Assembly: GCA_016124855.1 (NCBI GenBank)
Contig: WGMX01000034.1
Span: 102,352-166,351 of the forward strand
Direction: 5' to 3'
Origin: Anaerolineaceae bacterium
Lineage (GTDB): Bacteria; Chloroflexota; Anaerolineae; Aggregatilineales; Phototrophicaceae
DNA length: 64,000 bases
Position numbers and translations under genes: made by a program. Below, piece after piece: positions 44,418 to 53,979 of the stretch (position 1 is its first letter; every line of letters starts with the position of its first letter). The notes below the pieces were generated by a model. That model was not told the DNA's origin. It did no database searches and worked only from the letters and a program-made list of their open reading frames with translations.

Positions 44418-45269
44418 TTACAAATTCCTAGCCAACTTGAGGTTGCGCTTAGCAATTTGCCGTTTGATATAGTCAACGTCCAGATTTTTGCTCACAAAAT
44501 GGGCAACTTTGGTGTTGAACCGATACAAACGTAAAGACAAGTTACTATGAACCTGATGCAGAAAGCCACTGCCGGTGTTTCGCATGGTTATTTGCTTCTG
44601 CAATTTATCCAATAAATACACGCTGTAAAGTGTCCACTCTCCAAACTTATTGCGGTTTTCGATGCGGTCATCCAAGCCTTTGAGCATATTTACGTAGGCA
44701 TTGTCGCCATATAACTGTTTGAGATAGGCATCAAGACTGATAAGCGCTTGGCGATTAAAGCAGAAGAGATCGTTAATGAAATCCACATAACGGCTGGCGT
44801 TGGTCGGTTCAATCTTTAACATTTCACCAATGTAGCCAACACGCCCACGTTCGTAGCGGATATGGTTGTCGGGCAGCAAATGACGGGTGTAGTACAAAAC
44901 GGGGAATCCATTATCCACCAGATCATTTTCGGTAATAGGCTGCAACAAGACGGTATCCGCACCTAAATTACAGAAATTTTCAGTATCACAAAACTTATGG
45001 GAACGCAATTTAATCAACTGCTGTTTATACCAACCGGGCAGATTCATTTCCTCCTCGGTCAGCCAGTCTTTATCCTCGTAGAGCGTGACAGGCGTACTGA
45101 GGTTGATTTCATCTACAAAAGCTTGTAGGCGCGTTTGATCGTTAGAAATGAGAATTAATCGCCCCTTAGGAAGAAAGTTGACCTCATAGGAACGCAAAAC
45201 CAGTTCCAATAGATAGCCAATGTCCCGCGAATGGACGCATACAAACGTATCAAATCTTTGGTCAGTCAA
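44418..45269 (-). CDS. DUF6492-like putative glycosyltransferase
   Basis: 283-residue protein that looks like a GT-A-fold transferase of the DUF6492 type: N-terminal TFVCVHSRDIGYLLELVLRSY, the LPGWYKQQLIKLRSHKF motif near 95, and the sugar-nucleotide/metal region FCNLGADTVLLQPI (GAD in place of the usual DxD). The C-terminal 60 residues are basic and helical, suiting peripheral membrane attachment. It overlaps the flippase gene by 8 bp, so it belongs to the polysaccharide operon. Its sugar donor is unknown. Confidence 0.75.
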   Translation of the reverse strand: MTDQRFDTFVCVHSRDIGYLLELVLRSYEVNFLPKGRLILISNDQTRLQAFVDEINLSTPVTLYEDKDWLTEEEMNLPGWYKQQLIKLRSHKFCDTENFCNLGADTVLLQPITENDLVDNGFPVLYYTRHLLPDNHIRYERGRVGYIGEMLKIEPTNASRYVDFINDLFCFNRQALISLDAYLKQLYGDNAYVNMLKGLDDRIENRNKFGEWTLYSVYLLDKLQKQITMRNTGSGFLHQVHSNLSLRLYRFNTKVAHFVSKNLDVDYIKRQIAKRNLKLARNL

Positions 45270-46614
45270 CTTCTAAACTCCTTACTGGATCAACCGTCAT
45301 GGGCAAAGCTGATTTGGAGGGGTTCAAGCGCTCCCATGTAAACAAGGTGAGGGCGATAAGTGTTTGGCTGATCACCCACGCCTCGCCTACCCCGACAATG
45401 CCTTGAGTCGGCAAAAAGAAATGACTCAGCCCGAGGACTAAGAAGGCATTAGCCCCATAAACACTGACAATGCCAATAATATTATTGCGCGTGCGGGAGA
45501 GACTTATGTACACAGCATTATAGACATTAGGGACAGCGGCCAAAGCCAGCAACCGGAGCAGCGGCACCCCTTCGTCAATGTAAGATGGACCAACAAAGCG
45601 AAGTATGAGTGGCGCCGCGATAATCAGCAGCACACCAGCTGGAAAAACCAAGCGAATAATGCCAATGAAAGCGCGACGACGATAGGCGGTGATATTGGCA
45701 TTATCAAGCGACGCCTCAACGGTCAGTGAGGTCGCCATGTTGGCAGTCATGATTTGCAACGCACTCGCAATCGTCCACGCGAGAAAAAAATGTGCATTGG
45801 CTTCGGCCCCTTTTACCTGAGTGATTATCAAGGGAAGCAAAGTGCTTGCCATATTTGAGAGCAAGGCAGCGATATAGTTACCTGCTATATACTTGGAAAT
45901 CTGACGAACCGGCAGCGGGGTTGTTTGATGGGCAGTGGCAGTTTGATGCGCTGGTATCAAGCGGCGAAATAGCAATATATTTATGGGGATGATCACAATC
46001 AAAACCGCCAATGTCCACGAGATGAAAATACCCGACTGTGGCAGAATGACCGCTAATCCAATCAGCAGGACGATTTTGGCAACCGAGAAAACCGCATTCT
46101 CAGCGGGAATCCACAGTGCTTGTCGCAAACCCGTCAATACGCTGTCCTCGATGACGAATACGCCCCACATCATGATAGCTGCAACAAACCAGATGGCTAA
46201 AGCAGGTGACGTGGTGATGAGACTGAGTGACGGCGACCAGATTTGAATGCCGAGACAGAAAATCACGCCCACTATGCCTGATATAGCCAAAACAATGAGA
46301 TAGGCGTAAATTACGAAGCGCCTTGTGGTGGTGCCAGACATCGGGATATAACGGATCATTGTCTCTTGCAAATTGATCTGAGAAATTCCCGACAGAAAAA
46401 TCATGATGGATATGACAGCTGAATTTAGACCAACATGTTCTGTGGTGTAAAATTTGGCCGCGACCGCCCAATACAACAACCCTAGTGCCGAGGTTATTCC
46501 AGTACTCAAAATGAGCGCGTACCCATTTCGATACAAGGGGGTACGCAGGTGTGCGATGATTTGCTGAAATTTCGATGCTTGTAGAACGGTCTCGGGTTTT
46601 GTCATCCATGCCAA
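45262..46614 (-). CDS. Polysaccharide flippase (Wzx/MVF-like)
   Basis: 450-residue membrane protein with 12-14 hydrophobic segments and the Wzx/MATE-like pattern. Examples are LGLLYWAVAAKFYTTEHVGLNSA in the first helices and RLLALAAVPNVYNAVYISLSRTRN near 350-380, a common loop of polysaccharide translocases. It would flip lipid-linked oligosaccharide across the membrane. It overlaps the DUF6492 gene by 8 bp and lies about 60 bp after the TIR-PDZ gene. Confidence 0.88.
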   Translation of the reverse strand: MAWMTKPETVLQASKFQQIIAHLRTPLYRNGYALILSTGITSALGLLYWAVAAKFYTTEHVGLNSAVISIMIFLSGISQINLQETMIRYIPMSGTTTRRFVIYAYLIVLAISGIVGVIFCLGIQIWSPSLSLITTSPALAIWFVAAIMMWGVFVIEDSVLTGLRQALWIPAENAVFSVAKIVLLIGLAVILPQSGIFISWTLAVLIVIIPINILLFRRLIPAHQTATAHQTTPLPVRQISKYIAGNYIAALLSNMASTLLPLIITQVKGAEANAHFFLAWTIASALQIMTANMATSLTVEASLDNANITAYRRRAFIGIIRLVFPAGVLLIIAAPLILRFVGPSYIDEGVPLLRLLALAAVPNVYNAVYISLSRTRNNIIGIVSVYGANAFLVLGLSHFFLPTQGIVGVGEAWVISQTLIALTLFTWERLNPSKSALPMTVDPVRSLEVD

Positions 46615-46670
46615 CCATAACTAAAAATGAGACAAACGTAGACTATTGATTAAAACTGCAATGCGTCTGA

Positions 46671-48179
46671 TTACTTCAGTATTTCCGTCTGATTTGGATA
46701 CGATAAAGTAAAATCGCGTTCGGCAATTACTATAGGAACATTCACGATTTGCCTACCACGGCGAATACGCAAGATATGGCTAGAAGAAGTAGTTTGAGTC
46801 TGCATCAATTTAAGTAACTCAAAACTTGACCGCACCAATTTTGTACCGACCGCAAGAACATAATCACCTTCTTTAACACCGGCTGATTTTGCTGCCGCGC
46901 CCACTGACGTCACACGCAGGCCAAAAATAGAGTCCTGTACTGCAAATCCAACATAAAGATTTCGTGTTATGCGGGATTCCAAACTCGATATTGAACTCGA
47001 ACCTTTTGTCGGTGCAGACGCGGCGCTTTCTTTCGGCACACCGGTCGGTGGTTGATTTGTTGGAACTGGCAACGTTTGAGTTGGAATTGGTGTTACGGTC
47101 GATCTCATCGTTGGTGAAATTGACGTCGATGACGCTGTAACTGTGGGAACTTGTGCTACTGCCGTTGCAGTAACTGATCTTGGTGTATTTGTAGCCAACA
47201 GAATTTCAGTTGCCGTTATGGTGGGTGTCGCAGTTGAAGCAATCAGGGATGCTTCGGCGGTTGGAGAAGCCAGTATCCGGCTGGCACTCGCCTCAGTCAT
47301 TGTCAAAATGGGGGCGCTAGTCAAAACAGACGGAACTTCTGTTTGTACCTGTGTGAACGTAGCAGTGATGGCTTGTAAAGTCAGTGCCGTGCTGGTTAAG
47401 CGCAACATGCTGCCGCGCTGGGCACGAAATTGCAGAACAACTTGGCTGAGCAGCACGACCGCCAAGCTAATCATGAGCGACAAAATAATCGCGCCATAGA
47501 ATATCCCTCGCTGCTGAATCTTTTGAAGTAAGCTTCCGACGTGCCGTGCTTGACCAAGCAAACGACGCGCCTGCTGTTTAATTTCGGGATGCAAATCGCC
47601 ACGCGAAGCAAAGTTAGCAAGTAGATTCCTTGACGCTTGAAACGTTTCGTGCCGCTCCAAAAATTCACGCAGGTTGAGAAGTATTGCGCCTTGTTCAGCA
47701 AGATCCGCTCTGACCGCGCTCATGCGTTGGCGCAAATTGGTCAATGCTGCTTCCCAATCTGGTACTGGTGCGGCAACCCTTTTGCGAGGTTCAAGGCTTG
47801 CAATCGAATTTATGGCGGCAGCTAACACGTCATTTGCCGAAGGATTGTGTTCACTAAAATCAACGGCCTTTGCGCGGAGATGAGGATCGAGTGACGTTAA
47901 GGTACTGAGATCATCAAGGGCAACGAAAAGAATATACTTATCGAGGTTAATGGCGTACTCATTTTCGAGATGGGCTGAATAAGAATCCAAAGTTTCTGCA
48001 CTTAAAGTGGCGACAAAGAGATCAGCAGTCACAATTGTATCCATGACCTGCTGCCAGCTAACGTCTCCACCGATGATCTTTGATTCAAACTGAACATCAT
48101 GCCCTAACTGCCCAAGTTGAAGTACGAGGTCTTCGATACGCTTACGATTTTTGCTGCTGTAACTAACAAATACAATCAT
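46671..48179 (-). CDS. Membrane TIR-domain protein with C-terminal PDZ domain
   Basis: About 502 residues in an unusual order: a TIR domain at 1-130 (FVSYSSKNRKRIEDL, box-2-like GGDVSWQ, and LSAETLDSYSAHLENEYA placing Glu72 where TIR NADases have their catalytic Glu), a charged helical stretch (about 140-210), one transmembrane helix (GAIILSLMISLAVVLLSQVVL, about 220-240), a Ser/Thr/Pro-rich linker of about 150 residues, and a PDZ domain (LRVTSVGAAAKSAGVKEGDYVLAVG) outside the cell. It could hydrolyse NAD or signal inside when the PDZ senses an envelope peptide. ATG 48179 starts just before the TIR core; ATG 48197 is also possible. It sits within the polysaccharide operon. Confidence 0.85.
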   Translation of the reverse strand: MIVFVSYSSKNRKRIEDLVLQLGQLGHDVQFESKIIGGDVSWQQVMDTIVTADLFVATLSAETLDSYSAHLENEYAINLDKYILFVALDDLSTLTSLDPHLRAKAVDFSEHNPSANDVLAAAINSIASLEPRKRVAAPVPDWEAALTNLRQRMSAVRADLAEQGAILLNLREFLERHETFQASRNLLANFASRGDLHPEIKQQARRLLGQARHVGSLLQKIQQRGIFYGAIILSLMISLAVVLLSQVVLQFRAQRGSMLRLTSTALTLQAITATFTQVQTEVPSVLTSAPILTMTEASASRILASPTAEASLIASTATPTITATEILLATNTPRSVTATAVAQVPTVTASSTSISPTMRSTVTPIPTQTLPVPTNQPPTGVPKESAASAPTKGSSSISSLESRITRNLYVGFAVQDSIFGLRVTSVGAAAKSAGVKEGDYVLAVGTKLVRSSFELLKLMQTQTTSSSHILRIRRGRQIVNVPIVIAERDFTLSYPNQTEILK

Positions 48180-48241
48180 GTGAACCAAGTTAACCATTCA
48201 ATAGGTGAATATGTGGGTATTCACTAACGGGATAGGGGCAT

Positions 48242-49018
48242 TCATTTGAGCCAGAGCTTTACACTTCGATAAGGAGCATCTGGTTTGTTTGACCGATATA
48301 AGACGGCTTCGATTGGCATCGTTTTGTCTGTCAGCGAACTTAGATCAACTGACCTTTGCCATGTTTCACCAGCCATAAGCTGTATGTCTTGATAATCTTG
48401 AAGTACTTCATTTCCCTGCGTCACCACAAGGTTGTACGTCACAGGTTCCGCCTCTTCATTGCGGATACCGAGGAAGGTTGCCGATGAGGTCTGTGATGGA
48501 TCGCCGGTCATCCAAAGCTGAGTAAAGCCGGGTCTGGGTTGGTTTAGGCTGCCAATCTGAGCAACCATGATGGAGATACCCACCACGAGAGCAGCAAGGA
48601 TAAGCATGACTCCCTGACCAAAGTTAAATGCAAAACGCTGCATCGGCTGTGGCGCTTCGACCAATCGCCATCGTTGAATGAAGGCTATAATCACATGCAC
48701 AATCACAACGAACGACAACGCCAGAACCCATGACTGTGGCGTTAACCCCCACGGCGTATAGTTGAGAACAAGCCCGACCAATGCCGTTATTGTTAGACCC
48801 AACATAATCGCCAACAGCATTCGAACGGCTTGGTGTAAAACTAATCCATTTGCCCATACAGTTAGCACAGTATGTCCTGTTAAGAGAACAAGCATGATTG
48901 CCAACGCTGGTCGCAAAATGAGAATATCAAGCTTCAGCAGTATGAGTGCCGACAGAAGTATGGCAACGAAAAGACTCAGGATCAGATCAGATTGTTTACG
49001 GATTAACATGGATTGCAC
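48242..49018 (-). CDS. DUF1616-like membrane protein
   Basis: 258-residue protein with four or five hydrophobic helices in the first 150 residues (LSLFVAILLSALILL, ALAIMLVLLTGHTVL and others), followed by an extracytoplasmic beta domain with PRPGFTQLWMTGDP and VTYNLVVTQGNEVL. DUF1616 proteins accompany glycosyltransferase and S-layer or cell-surface loci in archaea and Chloroflexota, function unknown. Its 5' end overlaps the large membrane-protein gene by 23 bp, so the two are probably partners. Confidence 0.78.
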   Translation of the reverse strand: MQSMLIRKQSDLILSLFVAILLSALILLKLDILILRPALAIMLVLLTGHTVLTVWANGLVLHQAVRMLLAIMLGLTITALVGLVLNYTPWGLTPQSWVLALSFVVIVHVIIAFIQRWRLVEAPQPMQRFAFNFGQGVMLILAALVVGISIMVAQIGSLNQPRPGFTQLWMTGDPSQTSSATFLGIRNEEAEPVTYNLVVTQGNEVLQDYQDIQLMAGETWQRSVDLSSLTDKTMPIEAVLYRSNKPDAPYRSVKLWLK

Positions 49019-50981
49019 TCACATCGTAGATTTTGATATTGCCATCATCGAACGGTTGGCTAATGCTGCGAACGTTCCGAAATTTTTCTAAGGCGGTTAA
49101 AGACAGCGGCGTGTCGTCCTCTTTGTCTCTCGGTTCGCCAGCTTCAAAATAAACGCCCACCAAGGGTAAATCGGTACTTAAGCGTTCATCGACCATCAAA
49201 TAATCAACATTCACGCGGTTTATCAGGTCACGCTCGCTATTACCAAAATTGGGCGAGAAAAACACGGACGCCAAATAGGTTTTATCTGCGAGATGAGTGA
49301 TAGGGCGTTGATGCCCGTATATGGCTAACAACAGCGAATTGATTCGGTCTGAACTAATCTTTGTTTCCGGCTTCAAAAACTCAGCCGTCCACTTAGAAGC
49401 TTCGATCCCTTGCGGTTCAATCGATTGCGTATCGGCTGATACAAGATAGGATCCCGGCAATCGCGCCCACGGCGGCCATCCAGATATGGTGCCACCGATG
49501 AATACGACGCTCGCCCAAACAACAAAGGCGCCTTTCCATATAGGACGTAACAAACGCGTCGATTTCAGTGAGAAAAAGCCAATGGTCACGACAAATGCAA
49601 TCGCCCAGAATATGAATTCAGACGACCGATTTGCAATTTCCCAACCGGCTGATGTCAGCCTAAAACTCTGCATGACAGGATGAAATAAGACGATAATGGC
49701 AAAGGCAAAAGCAGCAGAATTACTGCGGTAGCGCTGCCAAGCCTGCAACAACTCCGAACGTAACAAAGTAACTTTTTTGCCAAGCGGGCTTTGTTGAAAC
49801 GGAGAGCGCACAATTTCAAATATGCCAAATGGCAGCACAACCAGAATGAACCCAACAGCAGCGATTGCAACGATACGTTCTAGCAGCGGTGATGACTGTC
49901 CATTTGTGCCTTGAAACAAGACCCGTCCGTTGTTCTCATCCAGAATGAGGCCGGAAATTTCGGAAATACTGTTGCGGATAACCGGCGCAAGATAATCGCT
50001 GGTTGTGGAACCGACGTATGTGGACCAGCCTATGGTAATCGTAAGCGCAAGGACACTAACTACCCCCACGCGTAACCATTCGCCTGATTTGTAGTCCTTA
50101 AGAAGAGCGACCACCGCCCACAGAAATAAAATTCCGACTAACACATAACTTGTTAGATGATGTGTAAATGCAACAACAAAGACAAGTGGCAGGATCAACA
50201 GAAGATGCCGCAGGTATTTCCCGGTCGCTTTTGTCGTACTATAGGCGACCAAGAATAGAACTGTTACGGCAATCGGCAGTGAAAGTGACTCATAAGAAAA
50301 CTGCGAGTCAAAGAACACAAAATTGGAATTAGCGGTATAAAGCAGCGCAGCAACCCCACCAATTTGTGGCGAACTGCTGATGCGTTCGTAGAAGAGATAT
50401 AGACCCAACATGAAGCCGATACGAGCAATCCCTAACACAACGACACCGGACATCACAACCGACAAACCACTTAAGTTCGAAATTGCAGTCGTGATGATTT
50501 CCAACCCCGGATAGAGAGAACTCACAGGCAGCAGCGGATTTGGAGCAAAGAGATGCTCGGTCGACAGAATGTGATTAGCAGTATTCCAGTGCAAAAATTC
50601 ATCGTAAAACGTGAAATCCAGAGGACTATGAAGAATCTTGACCAAGTAAAGTGCTAATCCTAAAGCAACGATAAGCCCAAGCCGTTCCCGTCGCGCGATA
50701 GAGGGTGATAGCAACCGATAAGCTGTTGGCACAAAAATAATGAGCAAACTAAGCCAATATAGCCCGACAGCCCAATCGACGTTCATGCGGCTTAACGTAT
50801 AGCCGAGTGACACAATTAACAGCGCACAAGAATCAAGCAGAACCAGCGAAGGGAACCATCCCCAGCGCGCCGCCGAGGCTTTTGCTGATATGATCGTTTT
50901 TGCCTGTACAGGTAAGGCCACAGGTTCAAAAGTTGATCGAACATTGGATGCCTGCATTGATTGAGCCATTTCGTTATCCAC
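48996..50981 (-). CDS. Large polytopic membrane protein of the polysaccharide locus
   Basis: 661 residues with roughly 13 hydrophobic helices between 45 and 530 and a C-terminal soluble domain of about 120 residues (VNVDYLMVDERLSTDLPLVG). The architecture resembles GT-C-like or polymerase-like proteins (GT39/DUF2206-type), and DFTFYDEFLHWNTANHI near 120 supplies acidic residues after the first helices, as in GT-C enzymes. It overlaps the DUF1616 gene. A glycan polymerase or lipid-linked-sugar transferase role is plausible; no specific signature proves it. Confidence 0.78.
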   Translation of the reverse strand: MDNEMAQSMQASNVRSTFEPVALPVQAKTIISAKASAARWGWFPSLVLLDSCALLIVSLGYTLSRMNVDWAVGLYWLSLLIIFVPTAYRLLSPSIARRERLGLIVALGLALYLVKILHSPLDFTFYDEFLHWNTANHILSTEHLFAPNPLLPVSSLYPGLEIITTAISNLSGLSVVMSGVVVLGIARIGFMLGLYLFYERISSSPQIGGVAALLYTANSNFVFFDSQFSYESLSLPIAVTVLFLVAYSTTKATGKYLRHLLLILPLVFVVAFTHHLTSYVLVGILFLWAVVALLKDYKSGEWLRVGVVSVLALTITIGWSTYVGSTTSDYLAPVIRNSISEISGLILDENNGRVLFQGTNGQSSPLLERIVAIAAVGFILVVLPFGIFEIVRSPFQQSPLGKKVTLLRSELLQAWQRYRSNSAAFAFAIIVLFHPVMQSFRLTSAGWEIANRSSEFIFWAIAFVVTIGFFSLKSTRLLRPIWKGAFVVWASVVFIGGTISGWPPWARLPGSYLVSADTQSIEPQGIEASKWTAEFLKPETKISSDRINSLLLAIYGHQRPITHLADKTYLASVFFSPNFGNSERDLINRVNVDYLMVDERLSTDLPLVGVYFEAGEPRDKEDDTPLSLTALEKFRNVRSISQPFDDGNIKIYDVSAIHVNP

Positions 50982-51102
50982 ACTACTCCCCTAAAACATA
51001 CCCACCAAATAGTTCAGCAGTCACCGCGCTATCAAATTCAGCTGAGCGAATTATTGAAGATGGCTAACTGCATTTCCGTGCGACATAAACCTAACAGCTA
51101 GG

Positions 51103-51801
51103 TCAGCGCGTTTCATTGATCATTTCCCGCTGGTCTCGCCCCAATCGATTAAGCAGTCGTTTAGGATCAGAGTCCATGGTGTTGTATATGACAAACTCAA
51201 AACTACCCTTGTATGAAATGGTGTTCGCCGGAACACCCACAGCAACGGCGCAATCCGCAAGATCGGACATGACGACCGTATTTGCCCCGATGGCGACATC
51301 ATTTCCGACCGAAACCGGTTCAATGACTTTGCCACCTGCCCCGATAAATACACGATCACCCAACACCGGAATATCTGAGCTGTCTTTATCAGCGATGTTA
51401 CCAATGCTGACTTCTTGGCATATGCTACAGTTATCGCCAATGACGCTTGCACCAACATAGATGGATCCGAAGTTTTGAATATAGAAACCACGCCCAATTT
51501 TGGCGCGTGGTGAAACAGAAATACCTGAATAGACTTCGATCAAGCGCTTACCGAGTAAGTAAAGCGGACGCAGGATATATAAAACCACTTCAGGAACACC
51601 CTGCGTATGCCAAAGCCAATGGCCGAGACGATAATAGATGCTTGCAATCATGCCCGGAGACATAATCAAGAGCGCAGGATAAGAACGATTCTCGGTTGCG
51701 TGATAGCGCTGCATATCACTGTGGATATTACGCAGCGTGCTAAGGAACGAAATTGTGTAGCTTTCACTGATTAACCCTAGCGCACCAAATTGAATATGCA
51801 T
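51103..51801 (-). CDS. Serine-acetyltransferase-like hexapeptide acetyltransferase
   Basis: 232-residue left-handed beta-helix acyltransferase of the CysE type. The helical start YRLGHWLWHTQGVP near 57 is followed by hexapeptide repeats SVSPRAKIGRGFYIQNFG, IGDNCSICQEVSIGN, VLGDRVFIGAGG and VAIGANTVVMSDL, and the VGVPANTISYKG tail. In a glycan operon it more likely O-acetylates a sugar of the polymer than makes O-acetylserine. The N-terminal 30 residues are unusual for CysE. Confidence 0.85.
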   Translation of the reverse strand: MHIQFGALGLISESYTISFLSTLRNIHSDMQRYHATENRSYPALLIMSPGMIASIYYRLGHWLWHTQGVPEVVLYILRPLYLLGKRLIEVYSGISVSPRAKIGRGFYIQNFGSIYVGASVIGDNCSICQEVSIGNIADKDSSDIPVLGDRVFIGAGGKVIEPVSVGNDVAIGANTVVMSDLADCAVAVGVPANTISYKGSFEFVIYNTMDSDPKRLLNRLGRDQREMINETR

Positions 51802-51836
51802 GGTTTCATCATACCTGTCTCAAAATACAAATGATG

Positions 51837-53942
51837 TCAATGAGCTATCACCGCTAAGGTTATTTGCCCTTCAGGCACGAGTACGGTTTGATAGATCGCC
51901 AATAGTGATGTCGCGCAGTCATCCCATGTTGGAAGCATAACTTCATGCTGTAAGGGAGGTGCATTCAATTGGCGAAGGATAGCCGCCGCTACTTCGTCCG
52001 AAGTGCTATCGAGTGGAACGGCCTTTACCCAACCCTTTTTGGCAATTTCACTCAGGCCAGAGGTATCTGCAACCAAAACGGTACGCCCCAACGACAACGC
52101 TTCCATCACGGCCACCGGATGCGCTTCATATTCACTAAACAGGACTACTAAAGCCGCTTGTGACATGAGGGCAGCCATCCCTTGACGATTTTCGGGAGGA
52201 ATACCACCGATTTCTACACGATCATTTACACCCAACGAACGCGCCAATTCGCGCAGTTCGGCTTCATAAGGTCCCGTACCCACGATACGCAGACGAACAT
52301 TGGGGTTTTCACGTAAGACTTTGGGAAGTGCCTGAATGGCGGTTTGATGCCCTTTATAGCGCTCTAAACGTCCCGGAGATACGATCAGGGAATAGGGAGT
52401 TGGCTCGACTGGAGAGGTTAGCTTAGGCAGTTGAGAGCCATTGGGTACAACCACAAAACGGCTGCGATCAATGCCCAAACGCTTGCTAAAAAAGTCGGCT
52501 TCAAATTGAGCCACACCGATTAACCGCTTTGCCTGTTTTAATAACGGCTTTAGCAAAAATCGCTGTATGCCCCTACCTGAATTTCTCATTTGTGATGAGT
52601 GACCGCCACTATGGAAACTTACGACAAAGTGAATTCTAGCGACGAGAGCGGCAAACATGGTTAAAGGTGCGACGAGTGTATGATACCCTTGAAGATGAAT
52701 GATATCCCACTTGCCCTGCGTGATGACTGGATACAATCCGGGCGCAAAATAATAGTCGCGGTTTGAAGGAAAGGCCGCAACCCGACGAACCTTAAACCCA
52801 CCCTGTTCTTCGTAACGCGGCAATTTTCGGCTGGGGTCGGTCGTAAGAACGGTCACGTCATGACCCTCAGCGGCCATGCGCTTAGCCACTTCATTAACGT
52901 GGGTTTCTGTCCCGCCTACATATGGAGCGAAACGAGCAGATACCATTAGTATGCGCAGTTTGTGGCTATCTTTAGTGTAGGCGACCGATACTTGATCGGA
53001 GAGAACAGCGCTTTTAGAGGTGCGCCCTTTTATGTAGCCGAGTGTGGTTAAGAAAAGACCTGCAAAAATAGCCGCTGTCCGTTGTAAGCCATGCCAATCA
53101 CCCGTCAAAGCATTTGCAAGTCCCTTGAAAAAACCGGCAGGCAGTGTTTTAAACACATGTGTCCGCTCCGCCGACAAACCGTCTTGTTGACCAACCAGCT
53201 TGGAAACTAAAGCTTTAGACAGCCCTTCAGCATAACAACGGTCACGAAAATATGACCATCCTGTACGTTGAACTGGCACATTATGCTCGACAACCGTGTT
53301 GGGGTCATAGACAAACTTCGCATCGGGAATGGCTTGGCGAGTCCGAATACAAAATTCCGTTTCCTCGCAGCCTAGCGGAATGGTATCGACCCGCCCAATA
53401 CCATTCAAAAAACCGCCAACTTTATCAAATGCTGCACGCCGAACCAGCATATTCGCACCGATAAGGTTACGAACTTCGGAAGTGGTTTCAGGCAAACCTT
53501 TGTGAGTGCAACCCACTACCCAATAGAACTCTTGCGGCAGCCACTTAGGCGGAGTTCCTTCCCATTTCGGGATAATGCGTCCACCAGCGCCCATCACTTG
53601 AGAATCGGCATAGATAAGTTGACGCAAGTTTTTGAGCCAATCTTTTTCGACGACCGCATCATCGTCCACAAAACCAATCAACTCCGCCTTGGTGGCTGCA
53701 ATGCCGCTGTTACGTGCGCCCGAAAGCCCCTTGGCTTGACTGTTTTCCACAACACTAATTGTGGGGAAGCGTGACTGTACACGCGCCAACAGAGTCGGGT
53801 TGTGGTCGATTACAACCACGATTTCATTGGCTGGCAGCGTCTGCATTTGAACCGATTCGATGGCATCAACCAATTGTTGCCACCGTTGATCGGTATAAGC
53901 GCAGATAATTACTGCAATCCCGGAGGTTGTAGACTCCATCAA
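51837..53942 (-). CDS. Bifunctional glycosyltransferase fusion (GT2-GT4)
   Basis: 701 residues. The N-terminal GT2 domain (about 5-235) has VIICAYTDQRW, the nucleotide-sugar DxD as VGFVDDDAVVEKDW, and CEETEFCIRTRQ. A linker with an amphipathic segment (FAGLFLTTLGYIKG, about 300) joins a GT4 domain from about 330: VSARFAPYVGGTETHVNEVA, VVPNGSQLPKL, SPGRLERYKGHQTAIQA and the E-x7-E region SEYEAHPVAVMEALSLG. It could add two successive sugars. It lies 35 bp before the acetyltransferase gene. Confidence 0.92.
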   Translation of the reverse strand: MMESTTSGIAVIICAYTDQRWQQLVDAIESVQMQTLPANEIVVVIDHNPTLLARVQSRFPTISVVENSQAKGLSGARNSGIAATKAELIGFVDDDAVVEKDWLKNLRQLIYADSQVMGAGGRIIPKWEGTPPKWLPQEFYWVVGCTHKGLPETTSEVRNLIGANMLVRRAAFDKVGGFLNGIGRVDTIPLGCEETEFCIRTRQAIPDAKFVYDPNTVVEHNVPVQRTGWSYFRDRCYAEGLSKALVSKLVGQQDGLSAERTHVFKTLPAGFFKGLANALTGDWHGLQRTAAIFAGLFLTTLGYIKGRTSKSAVLSDQVSVAYTKDSHKLRILMVSARFAPYVGGTETHVNEVAKRMAAEGHDVTVLTTDPSRKLPRYEEQGGFKVRRVAAFPSNRDYYFAPGLYPVITQGKWDIIHLQGYHTLVAPLTMFAALVARIHFVVSFHSGGHSSQMRNSGRGIQRFLLKPLLKQAKRLIGVAQFEADFFSKRLGIDRSRFVVVPNGSQLPKLTSPVEPTPYSLIVSPGRLERYKGHQTAIQALPKVLRENPNVRLRIVGTGPYEAELRELARSLGVNDRVEIGGIPPENRQGMAALMSQAALVVLFSEYEAHPVAVMEALSLGRTVLVADTSGLSEIAKKGWVKAVPLDSTSDEVAAAILRQLNAPPLQHEVMLPTWDDCATSLLAIYQTVLVPEGQITLAVIAH

Positions 53943-53979
53943 AAACTCCCCCTGACCTCGCTAATTGATGTACAACTCA

